A stretch of 12,447 bases of DNA, taken from NCBI GenBank assembly GCA_013215025.1, contig JABSRR010000021.1, positions 1 through 12,447 on the forward strand. Reading direction: 5' to 3'. Both the position numbers and the translations under genes were made by a program. Shown here one piece after another: positions 6,458 to 12,447 of this stretch. The stretch's first letter is position 1. The number at the start of each line of letters is the position of its first letter. The notes beneath the pieces were generated by a model. The model was not told the DNA's origin, did no database searches, and saw only the letters and a list, made by a program, of their open reading frames with translations. Origin of the DNA: Pseudomonadales bacterium. GTDB lineage: Bacteria > Pseudomonadota > Gammaproteobacteria > Pseudomonadales > DT-91.

Positions 6458-6569
6458 ACACTTTCCCCGATGTCATAAAAATTTAACCCGAAAGCAAGGA
6501 CAGGATCGCGATTAAGCCCTTAAATCGGGGCAAACCGGGCAGTTATGACTAGATTTAAGTATTTAGCGC

Positions 6570-7076
6570 CTAGCTTAGCTGAGGCACTTCAGGGCTATGC
6601 AAATAAGCAAGCTGCTTATACTCTTGCAGCAACCAATATAGCATTGACAAAACCCCGATACTTAAACCGACAACCACACCCGCATCAACAACGCCACGCC
6701 AGGGCTGGGGCATATAGCCCATCAAAACGATAACGCAAATCAGCAGTATGGTTAATGCAAAAGCCACTATTTGCTTTGCTTTTGTGGTACCAAAATAACC
6801 AAAACAAAATAATGGCGAAAGCCACAGCTGGACACCCTGGCCCTGTTGATAAACGTATTTCACTCTCGCCGCAAAGCGCGGCGCAAAACTGAGATGAAAG
6901 CCTTTATACCCCTCTGAATATGCCATAAATAAAGTGTTGATCAGCAACACACTATACTCAAGCCAACCTAATGGCATTTGCAGCGCTACCCAGCTATGTT
7001 GCGCTAGACGAAATACGGCAAACAAGAGCACACCTAGCACTACTACAATCGCCCAGATTACCGATAATTGTCTCAC
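6570..7076 (-). CDS. Unrecognised four-helix inner-membrane protein
   Basis: I do not recognise this 168-residue protein. Hydrophobic segments at about 5-25 (VIWAIVVVLGVLLFAVF), 38-54 (WLEYSVLLINTLFMAY), 101-121 (KQIVAFALTILLICVIVLMGY) and 127-150 (GVVDAGVVVGLSIGVLSMLYW) suggest four membrane helices. A basic cytoplasmic-type loop with YSEGYKGFHLSFAPRFAARV lies between helices 2 and 3. No cysteine pair, metal site or enzyme motif is seen. The start is GTG (7076-7074); GGGTGAAG just upstream could act as a weak ribosome binding site. The gene follows the pnp terminator by about 60 nt, so it probably has its own promoter, though I see no convincing one. Composition resembles the neighbours, with no sign of recent transfer. 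The continuous frame and credible membrane topology favour a real gene. Confidence 0.75.
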   Translation of the reverse strand: MRQLSVIWAIVVVLGVLLFAVFRLAQHSWVALQMPLGWLEYSVLLINTLFMAYSEGYKGFHLSFAPRFAARVKYVYQQGQGVQLWLSPLFCFGYFGTTKAKQIVAFALTILLICVIVLMGYMPQPWRGVVDAGVVVGLSIGVLSMLYWLLQEYKQLAYLHSPEVPQLS

Positions 7077-7136
7077 TTACTTCACCCAATACATCTTATT
7101 TACTGACTTCTTTGCCATTCAGCACAAGCCTCGCAT

Positions 7137-7174
7137 AAAAAAACCCGATACATTCGCCTAAGAATGGTATCGGG
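7137..7174 (-). terminator. Intrinsic terminator of the infB-pnp operon
   Basis: On the minus strand CCCGATAC/GTATCGGG (8 bp; plus positions 7144-7151 and 7167-7174) extends by ATTC/GAAT past a one-base bulge around a 6-nt loop. Seven consecutive T residues follow (7143-7137). It lies about 45 nt after the pnp stop and separates pnp from the downstream membrane-protein gene. Confidence 0.9.
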
Positions 7175-7219
7175 CTGTTTTAGGCTAGACGCTCTGTGTT
7201 GGCATATATGCTAAACCGC

Positions 7220-9355
7220 TTACTCTGCGTCACCCTCAGCAACGGGTTGAGCCGATGGCTTTTCAAGAAGCTCTTTGCGGCTAAGTTTGATGCGGCCACG
7301 ATTATCCACATCTAGCGCTTTCACTTCGATTTGTTCACCTTCGCTCAGATAATCGCTGACATTTTCTACCCGCTCATGAGCAATTTGCGAGATATGCAGC
7401 AAACCCTCTTTGCCCGGTAAAACCTCGACAAAGGCACCAAAGTCAACAATACGGGTAATTTTACCCTGATATACCGTACCAGGCTCAACTTCAGCAACAA
7501 CTCCTTCAACCGCAGCGATAGCTTGCTCTAACTGCTCGCCGTTAGCCGCATAGATGCGTAATGAACCATCATCTTCAATATCGATGGTTGCGCCAGTTGC
7601 TTCGGTAATGCCTTTAATCGTAGCACCACCTTTACCAATCACGTCACGAATCTTATCTTTATCGATTGTCATTTCGTGCATGCGCGGAGCAGTATCAGAA
7701 ACGCCATCACGCGGCTTATCCAAAACGCGGTTCATCTCACCAAGAATATGCAAACGTGCATCTTGCGCCTGCTTCAGCGCGATATCCATGATCTGCTCAG
7801 TAATACCTTCGATCTTAATGTCCATTTGCAGGGCAGTAATACCTTCAGAAGTACCCGCGACTTTAAAGTCCATATCGCCGAGGTGATCCTCGTCACCTAA
7901 AATGTCGGTCAATACAGCAAATGCGTTACCTTCTTTTACCAGCCCCATCGCAATACCCGCTACTGGCGCTTTTACTGGCACACCCGCATCCATTAATGCT
8001 AGTGATCCTACACAAGCCGAGGCCATTGACGATGAGCCATTAGATTCGGTAATTTCAGAGACCACTCGAATAGTGTAAGGAAACTCTTCAACCGTTGGTA
8101 ATGTTGCCGCCAAGCCACGACGTGCTAAGCGACCGTGGCCGATTTCGCGACGACCAACACCACCCATACGGCCCGCCTCACCTACTGAGTAAGGAGGGAA
8201 ATTATAGTGCAGCATAAAGTGATCGTCTTTTTTACCGTTCAAGCCATCGATGATCTGACCGTCACGTAGGCTGCCCAATGTAGCAACACCGATTGCTTGG
8301 GTCTCGCCGCGGGTAAAAATCGCAGAACCATGGGTTTTGGCTAAAACACCGGCTTCAACTTTGATGCCGCGCACCGTTTTACTGTCGCGACCATCAATAC
8401 GTGGCTCGCCATTGATAATGCGCTGACGCACTGTCTTTTTCTCAAGCGACTTAATCGTATCGGCAATATCTGCATCAGCAAACTCTGACCCTTCACCGCC
8501 GAATTTTTCTATCGCAGCAGCCTTAACCGCACCAACAGCGGCGTAGCGCTCCATTTTGTCGGTGATACGGTACGCTTCACCAATCGCCTGCGCACATTCG
8601 GCATCAACAACATCAATCAATGCTTGGTTGGCCGGCTCAGCTTGCCAATCCCAACGCGGTTTACCTGCCTCGTCAGCTAGTGCTTGCACCGCTTTAATCA
8701 CAGCTTGGTATTCTTGGTGTGCAAATAATACTGCACCCAGCATTTGATCTTCTGTCATTTCATCGGCTTCGGACTCAACCATCAAGACTGCGTCTGTAGT
8801 ACCGGCAACCACCATATCTAAGCGAGAGGTCTCAAGCTCAGAGTAAGTTGGATTTAATAAATAGCCATCAGTATCAGAGAAGCCGACGCGCGCAGCGCCA
8901 ATCGGGCCGTTGAATGGAATACCCGATACAGCCAAGGCAGCAGATGTGGCGACCATGCCTAAGATATCAGGATCAACATCCGCTTCAGCCGACATAACCG
9001 TAATTACGACTTGAACTTCATTTTTAAAGCCCTCTGGGAACAGTGGGCGAATTGGTCTATCGATTAAGCGCGAAGTCAAAGTTTCTTTTTCTGATGGGCG
9101 ACCCTCGCGCTTAAGGAAACCGCCTGGAATTTTACCGGCAGCATAGGTTCGCTCTTGATAATGTACTGAAAGCGGGAAGAAATCCTGACCTTCAACCGCA
9201 CTTTTCGCGCCAACAACTGTTGCTAATACCTGCGTACCACCCATTGACGCTAGCACTGCACCGCTTGCTTGGCGAGCAACACGGCCTGTTTCTAGGGTGA
9301 TTTCGTAATTACCGTATTGGACTTTTTTAGTCACTGGATTTAGTTCTAAACTCAC
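7220..9355 (-). CDS. pnp: Polyribonucleotide nucleotidyltransferase (PNPase)
   Basis: Phosphorolytic 3'-to-5' exoribonuclease, a homotrimer and a degradosome partner of RNase E in E. coli. The 711 residues equal the E. coli length. Order: RNase PH 1 (about 1-145), helical domain (about 150-300), RNase PH 2 (about 310-545, with [12 protein letters not shown] at 435-446 and catalytic-loop [14 protein letters not shown] at 484-497, D488 and D494 matching E. coli D486 and D492), KH domain (VIGKGGATI at 572-580), and S1 domain (about 625-693, [25 protein letters not shown]). The start is GTG, with GGAG 7 nt upstream (9366-9363), giving the usual [14 protein letters not shown] N-terminus. It is last in the operon and has its own promoter and structured leader in the rpsO-pnp gap, recalling E. 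coli, where PNPase and RNase III autoregulate pnp. Confidence 0.99.
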   Translation of the reverse strand: MSLELNPVTKKVQYGNYEITLETGRVARQASGAVLASMGGTQVLATVVGAKSAVEGQDFFPLSVHYQERTYAAGKIPGGFLKREGRPSEKETLTSRLIDRPIRPLFPEGFKNEVQVVITVMSAEADVDPDILGMVATSAALAVSGIPFNGPIGAARVGFSDTDGYLLNPTYSELETSRLDMVVAGTTDAVLMVESEADEMTEDQMLGAVLFAHQEYQAVIKAVQALADEAGKPRWDWQAEPANQALIDVVDAECAQAIGEAYRITDKMERYAAVGAVKAAAIEKFGGEGSEFADADIADTIKSLEKKTVRQRIINGEPRIDGRDSKTVRGIKVEAGVLAKTHGSAIFTRGETQAIGVATLGSLRDGQIIDGLNGKKDDHFMLHYNFPPYSVGEAGRMGGVGRREIGHGRLARRGLAATLPTVEEFPYTIRVVSEITESNGSSSMASACVGSLALMDAGVPVKAPVAGIAMGLVKEGNAFAVLTDILGDEDHLGDMDFKVAGTSEGITALQMDIKIEGITEQIMDIALKQAQDARLHILGEMNRVLDKPRDGVSDTAPRMHEMTIDKDKIRDVIGKGGATIKGITEATGATIDIEDDGSLRIYAANGEQLEQAIAAVEGVVAEVEPGTVYQGKITRIVDFGAFVEVLPGKEGLLHISQIAHERVENVSDYLSEGEQIEVKALDVDNRGRIKLSRKELLEKPSAQPVAEGDAE

Positions 9356-9361
9356 GTTTAT

Positions 9362-9366
9362 TCTCC
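9362..9366 (-). promoter_or_regulatory. Ribosome binding site deciding the pnp GTG start
   Basis: GGAGA on the minus strand lies 6-7 nt before the GTG at 9355-9353. No ATG is available nearby in frame, so this site fixes the non-ATG start. Confidence 0.75.
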
Positions 9367-9371
9367 ATTAT

Positions 9372-9445
9372 GCACACGATTCATCATTTCATTTCTATCA
9401 ACCATGCAGAGATGTGTGCCTTCTTGCTCTGCACTTTCTGGTGCA
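9372..9445 (-). promoter_or_regulatory. Structured pnp leader, possible RNase III/PNPase target and pseudoknot
   Basis: On the pnp mRNA, TGCAGAG (9433-9427) pairs with CTCTGCA (9411-9405) as a 7-bp hairpin. GCACAC in its loop (9419-9414) is complementary to GTGTGC (9377-9372), just upstream of the ribosome binding site, so an H-type pseudoknot is possible. A second hairpin, TGCAC/GTGCA (9441-9445 with 9430-9434), uses the same bases as the first and excludes it. In E. coli the pnp leader carries an RNase III-cleaved stem-loop used in autoregulation; equivalence here is inferred. Confidence 0.45.
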
Positions 9446-9466
9446 CTATTACAGCCGTGCTAGCCA

Positions 9467-9495
9467 TTTATAAAAGAGGGTAAAGCATTTACCAA
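9467..9495 (-). promoter_or_regulatory. Candidate internal promoter for pnp
   Basis: TTGGTA (9495-9490, four of six) and TATAAA (9472-9467, five of six) are separated by exactly 17 bp. Transcription would start near 9460, about 105 nt before the GTG. An internal pnp promoter at the same place (P2, between rpsO and pnp) is known in E. coli. Confidence 0.55.
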
Positions 9496-9508
9496 TCTTA
9501 TAAATGCA

Positions 9509-9550
9509 AAATCGGCGCTAGCCATGTTCGCACACAGCTAGCGCCGATTT
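9509..9550 (-). terminator. Strong rpsO-pnp intergenic hairpin (t1-like terminator or RNA 3'-end barrier)
   Basis: AAATCGGCGCTAGC (9509-9522) is a perfect 14-bp inverted repeat with 9537-9550, around a 14-nt loop. On the minus strand TTTT then GCATTT follow. It lies 41 nt after the rpsO stop, where E. coli has the attenuating terminator t1. Partial termination would set S15 above PNPase. The near-symmetric T-runs mean it could also act on the opposite strand. Confidence 0.8.
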
Positions 9551-9561
9551 TAATCTTGAGC

Positions 9562-9578
9562 GCTTATATTAAATAAGC
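9562..9578 (-). other. Small AT-rich hairpin after the rpsO stop
   Basis: GCTTAT (9562-9567) and ATAAGC (9573-9578) pair around a 5-nt loop, 13 nt downstream of the rpsO stop and before the larger hairpin. No U-tract follows it, so it may be an RNase E-type 3' processing landmark rather than a terminator. Confidence 0.35.
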
Positions 9579-9591
9579 AGCTTGGACGCAA

Positions 9592-9861
9592 TTAGCGACG
9601 TAAACCTAAGCGACCGATTAAGGTAGCGTAACGCTCTTGATCTTTTTTCTTTAAGTAATCCAACAACTTACGGCGTTGGTTTACCATGCGAATCAGACCA
9701 CGACGTGAGTGGTGATCTTTTTTGTTATCTTTAAAATGACCTTGAAGCTTGTTAATGTTATGCGTTAACAATGCCACCTGTACTTCCGGTGAACCTGTAT
9801 CACCCTCAGCCTGTTGGTAATCTTTTAAGATATCTGCTTTTTCAGCTGCGCTTAAAGCCAT
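9592..9861 (-). CDS. rpsO: 30S ribosomal protein S15
   Basis: Primary 16S rRNA-binding protein of the small-subunit platform, binding the three-way junction of helices 20-22. The 89 residues equal E. coli S15. Signature stretches are [17 protein letters not shown] (20-36), [18 protein letters not shown] (39-56) and the end [16 protein letters not shown] with IGRLGLRR. A strong Shine-Dalgarno (GAGGAAA, 9873-9867) precedes the ATG. The gene lies between truB and pnp with a 91-nt leader that can form interleaved pairings; in E. coli S15 represses its own mRNA through a leader pseudoknot. Downstream hairpins separate it from pnp. Confidence 0.99.
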   Translation of the reverse strand: MALSAAEKADILKDYQQAEGDTGSPEVQVALLTHNINKLQGHFKDNKKDHHSRRGLIRMVNQRRKLLDYLKKKDQERYATLIGRLGLRR

Positions 9862-9877
9862 GCTAGTTTCCTCATTA

Positions 9878-9922
9878 ATATGCTATATCATTCGGCCTAA
9901 CCGTGCATATTTACAGATAGGC
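9878..9922 (-). promoter_or_regulatory. Possible S15 autoregulatory pseudoknot in the rpsO leader
   Basis: On the mRNA, GCCTA (9922-9918) pairs with TAGGC (9899-9895), and ATATGC (9910-9905) pairs with GCATAT (9883-9878). The four segments alternate, so the two stems form an H-type pseudoknot. The last strand ends 4 nt before the GAGGAAA ribosome binding site. E. coli rpsO is repressed by S15 binding a leader pseudoknot; the parallel is inferred from geometry only. Confidence 0.45.
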
Positions 9923-9952
9923 TATGGGTATTTGGCGAATCAAAGTTACTGC

Positions 9953-10888
9953 TTAGGCATGCTTTTCGGCAATTAAGCGACGTGGCTGGATACGCCCGTC
10001 GTCTAAAGCCTCAGCAATCCCAATAAAATCGCCACCGCAAACTTTTAACCGCACTTGACCCAAGGTTTTCACATTGGGGACAAATACAGATTGTCCGCGG
10101 CGCAGATGATACCCTGTTTCCTCAGTAACTTCCACTAATGGCAAATGATTTACCGCAACTTCTGCACTCAATAGCAGATTATCTAAGTCACTCTGTTCAC
10201 CACCTTGCTCGATCTGGAGCAATGTTTCCAAGGAGACACATTCTGACAATAGGAATTCACTGCTCTTGATTCGCTGCAGCCGTGTCAAATGCCCGAGCGA
10301 GCCCAGCGCTTTAGCAATATCCTCCGCTAGTGTTCGAACATAGGTACCTTTAGAACAGCTTACCGTAAAATCAGCCTCAACCAGGTTGTCAGCGTTGCGG
10401 AAACTGTCTAGGCGCAGGCTGAAAATTGTAATATCACGTGCTTTACGCTCAACTTCAATGCCTTGCCTGGCTAACTTATACAAGGGCTGACCATCGCGCT
10501 TTAACGCTGAATACATGGGGGGGATCTGCTTGATATCACCAATTAAACTCGGTAATACCTGTTGAATCTGTGCCTCAGACAACTGATCGGTATCGCATCG
10601 TTGCACGATAGTGCCATCAGCATCCGCTGTATCCGTTTTCTCACCAAAACGCACCGTGGCAGAGTAGGCTTTATCACTATCCAGTAAAAACTGCGAAAAC
10701 TTAGTTGCCTCACCAAAGCATATAGGTAATACGCCACTGGCCATTGGGTCTAATATTCCAGTATGCCCAGCTTTCTGCGCCTTAAAGAGGTGCTTAACCT
10801 GCTGCAGCACACGATTAGACGTGACACCCTGCGGCTTATCAAGCAACAAAATACCATCAATTGCGCGACCGCGGCGCTTTCTCGCCAT
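9953..10888 (-). CDS. truB: tRNA pseudouridine(55) synthase TruB
   Basis: Makes the near-universal pseudouridine at position 55 in the T-loop of tRNA and also acts as a tRNA chaperone. The 311 residues compare with 314 in E. coli. GILLLDKPQGVTSN (12-25) leads to motif II with catalytic D47 in GHTGILDPMASGVLP (41-55), then GEATKFSQFLLDSDKAY and TDTADADG. PPMYSALKRDGQPLYKLAR and CSKGTYVRTLAEDIAKALGS are the other conserved blocks, and a PUA-like C-terminal domain occupies about 245-305. The ATG lies 50 nt after the rbfA stop with no obvious Shine-Dalgarno; the N-terminus MARKRRGRAIDGILLLDKPQ fits the family. It is the third gene of the visible operon. Confidence 0.98.
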   Translation of the reverse strand: MARKRRGRAIDGILLLDKPQGVTSNRVLQQVKHLFKAQKAGHTGILDPMASGVLPICFGEATKFSQFLLDSDKAYSATVRFGEKTDTADADGTIVQRCDTDQLSEAQIQQVLPSLIGDIKQIPPMYSALKRDGQPLYKLARQGIEVERKARDITIFSLRLDSFRNADNLVEADFTVSCSKGTYVRTLAEDIAKALGSLGHLTRLQRIKSSEFLLSECVSLETLLQIEQGGEQSDLDNLLLSAEVAVNHLPLVEVTEETGYHLRRGQSVFVPNVKTLGQVRLKVCGGDFIGIAEALDDGRIQPRRLIAEKHA

Positions 10889-10938
10889 GGTGCTATCGGT
10901 ACTGCCGGTGGGAAATGGCTGAGCAGGCTAGCACAGCA

Positions 10939-11370
10939 TTACTCGGCATCTGGATCAGAATGTGATGGATTAGCTGAATCGCTAGATCCTGTTTCGTCAT
11001 CTGCACGCGCTCTATCTTCTGCTAGCGCTTTATCAATTAATGCTGACAAGTGCTGACCACGATGAACAGATTCATCAAAATAGAAACGAAGTGTTGGGGT
11101 AATTCGCATACTGTGCTCTTTCGCAACTTGCGAGCGAAAAAAACCCGCCGCTTTATTAAGCACCGCGATTGCCTGCTGAGCATCATCTGGCTTATCACTT
11201 CCTAGAACGGTGACATAGACCTTAGCATGACCAAGGTCTCGGCTGACCTCAACATCGGTAATCGAAGCCAAGCCGACACGAGGGTCGCGCATCTGCTGCT
11301 GCAAAATTTGCGATAACTCTTTGCGCAAAAAATCTGCCACACGTTCTGGGCGACCAAACTCTCTAGCCAT
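10939..11370 (-). CDS. rbfA: 30S ribosome-binding factor RbfA
   Basis: Single KH-like domain protein that binds the 30S near helix 1 and the neck for late 16S maturation and cold adaptation. The 143 residues compare with 133 in E. coli. MAREFGRPERVADFLRKELS begins the first helix; DPRVGLASITDVEVSRDLGHAKVYVTVLG (residues 29-57) is the conserved strand region, LNKAAGFFRSQVAK holds the interrupted KH helix with its A-A-G kink, and RITPTLRFYFDESVHRGQHL the last strand. About 20 C-terminal residues are acidic and Ser/Asp-rich, probably disordered. TAAGG lies 11-12 nt before the ATG, a modest ribosome binding site. Infers joint action with IF2 and S15 encoded on either side. Confidence 0.98.
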   Translation of the reverse strand: MAREFGRPERVADFLRKELSQILQQQMRDPRVGLASITDVEVSRDLGHAKVYVTVLGSDKPDDAQQAIAVLNKAAGFFRSQVAKEHSMRITPTLRFYFDESVHRGQHLSALIDKALAEDRARADDETGSSDSANPSHSDPDAE

Positions 11371-11400
11371 TATGCTAAATGCCTTACAAAGGTCTGCAGA

Positions 11401-12447
11401 TTAAAGCTCACGCGCGACTTCTTTGGTGTCAAATACTTCGATTTGATCACCCGCACGTACATCTTGGTAGTTCTTTACACCAATACCGCATTCCATGCCA
11501 TTTCGCACTTCGTTCACATCGTCTTTAAAACGACGCAGCGACTCTAGCTCGCCCTCGTAAATTACCACGCTATCACGCAATACACGAATAGGCTTGCTAC
11601 GGTATACCGTACCTTCAATCACCATAGAGCCTGCAATAAGACCAAATTTCGGTGATTTAAATACATCACGCACTTCGGCAATACCAACAATCTCTTCACG
11701 TAGCTCTGGTGCTAACATACCGGTTAATGCCGCTTTCACATCGTCAAGTAAGTCATAAATAACGCTGTAGTAGCGAAGATCAATCGCTTCTTTTTCAGCA
11801 AGCTTACGCGCGGCATTATCGGCACGAACATTAAAACCAAACATCACAGCACCTGAGGTTAGGGCTAGGTTGACATCTGATTCAGAGATTCCACCAACGC
11901 CAGAACTTATAATATTCACGCTAACTTCATCATTGCCGATTTCTAGCAAAGCAGATTGAATCGCCTCTAAAGAACCTCGCACATCGGCTTTTACTAAGAT
12001 ATTCAAGACCTGTTTATCGTCAGAGCCCATATTAGCAAACATATTCTCAAGCTTAGCGGCCTGCTGACGCGCTAAACGTTGCTCGCGAGTTCGAACGTTT
12101 CTAAACTCAGCCACTTCGCGGGCTTTTTTCTCGGACTCAACGACAAAGAAATCATCACCGGCGTCAGGGGTACCATCTAAACCTAAAATTTCTACCGGTA
12201 TTGCAGGGCCTGCCGTCTTGGTTGCCTGACCGTTTTCATCAACCATGGCTCTAACACGACCAAAATTTTCGCCAGCCAAGACAATATCACCATGACGAAG
12301 CGTACCATTTTGCACTAACACAGTAGCAATCGCGCCTCGGCCTTTATCAAGCCTTGACTCAATAACCAGACCTCGACCAGGAATATCTTTCGCAGCTTGC
12401 AGTTCAAGTAACTCAGCCTGCAACAAGATAGCTTCTAACAAGGCATC
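11401..12447 (-). CDS. infB: Translation initiation factor IF-2, C-terminal part (start outside window)
   Basis: GTPase that places initiator fMet-tRNA in the 30S P site and promotes subunit joining. The 348 codons in the window run open to the right edge (…[18 protein letters not shown]), so the start, the variable N-terminal region and the GTP-binding motifs lie beyond it. What remains is the end of the G domain, the EF-Tu-like beta-barrel ([20 protein letters not shown], about 24-43), the C1 domain ([20 protein letters not shown]), the long linker helix, and the C2 domain that grips fMet-tRNA ([20 protein letters not shown] and [16 protein letters not shown]). The C2 region is nearly identical to E. 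coli IF2, except Ser for the Cys of AGCMV. rbfA starts 30 nt after its stop. Confidence 0.98.
   Translation of the reverse strand, partial: DALLEAILLQAELLELQAAKDIPGRGLVIESRLDKGRGAIATVLVQNGTLRHGDIVLAGENFGRVRAMVDENGQATKTAGPAIPVEILGLDGTPDAGDDFFVVESEKKAREVAEFRNVRTREQRLARQQAAKLENMFANMGSDDKQVLNILVKADVRGSLEAIQSALLEIGNDEVSVNIISSGVGGISESDVNLALTSGAVMFGFNVRADNAARKLAEKEAIDLRYYSVIYDLLDDVKAALTGMLAPELREEIVGIAEVRDVFKSPKFGLIAGSMVIEGTVYRSKPIRVLRDSVVIYEGELESLRRFKDDVNEVRNGMECGIGVKNYQDVRAGDQIEVFDTKEVAREL

Noticed and set aside
6500..6590. Possible terminator after the membrane-protein gene (GCCC/GGGC and GCCT/AGGC pairings)
   Set aside because: Stems are only 4-5 bp with bulges and no T-run follows on the minus strand.
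6545..6733. 62-aa plus-strand frame overlapping the 3' end of the membrane-protein gene
   Set aside because: No ribosome binding site, low-complexity His/Gln-rich translation, and antisense to a better-supported frame.
7554..7900. Plus-strand open frames (110 and 74 aa) inside pnp
   Set aside because: Antisense shadows of the KH and second RNase PH regions of PNPase.
1..12447. Mobile elements, prophage, CRISPR arrays, tRNA or rRNA genes
   Set aside because: No transposase, integrase, regularly spaced repeat array or tRNA-like cloverleaf was seen; gene order is that of a conserved core region.

Overview
The window is a stretch of core chromosome from a gammaproteobacterium of moderate GC content, slightly under 50% by eye. 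The gene order ubiI-ubiH-pepP-ygfB, divergent from a small coiled-coil gene, zapA, 6S RNA (ssrS) and ygfA, is the arrangement known from Escherichia coli and Pseudomonas. The second block, infB-rbfA-truB-rpsO-pnp, is the classic translation and RNA-decay operon. The separate coiled-coil gene before zapA matches the Pseudomonas and marine layout rather than the E. coli one, so a Pseudomonadales or Cellvibrionales-like marine lineage is likely. I cannot name a genus.

Layout. Positions 1-4204 (minus) hold ygfB, pepP, ubiH and a truncated ubiI, tightly packed (12-nt gap, 11-nt overlap, 1-nt gap). Positions 4205-4368 are a divergent control region with a good sigma70-type promoter for the plus-strand genes, a perfect TATAAT for ygfB, and a perfect 14-bp palindrome. 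Positions 4369-5987 (plus) hold the coiled-coil gene, zapA, 6S RNA and ygfA. A hairpin at about 6037-6063 can terminate transcription from both sides. Positions 6100-6309 (minus) encode a cold-shock protein, and 6570-7076 (minus) an unrecognised four-helix membrane protein. A strong terminator at 7137-7174 ends the block running in from the right edge: pnp, rpsO, truB, rbfA and the C-terminal part of infB.

How the genes work together. UbiH and UbiI are paralogous flavin hydroxylases of ubiquinone synthesis. PepP trims proline-containing N-termini and YgfB is a small acidic protein linked to regulation. The coiled-coil protein and ZapA probably act together on the FtsZ ring. 6S RNA holds sigma70-RNA polymerase in stationary phase and YgfA recycles 5-formyltetrahydrofolate. 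The infB-pnp block covers initiation (IF2), 30S maturation (RbfA, S15), tRNA pseudouridylation (TruB) and RNA turnover (PNPase).

There is no mobile element, CRISPR array, toxin system or obvious new enzymatic system. The points of interest are in non-coding DNA and small genes: two possible pseudoknots directly upstream of rpsO and pnp, a hairpin overlapping the pnp promoter, a degenerate array of about 17 bp between 6S RNA and ygfA, the operator-like palindrome at 4288-4301, and the unknown membrane protein.
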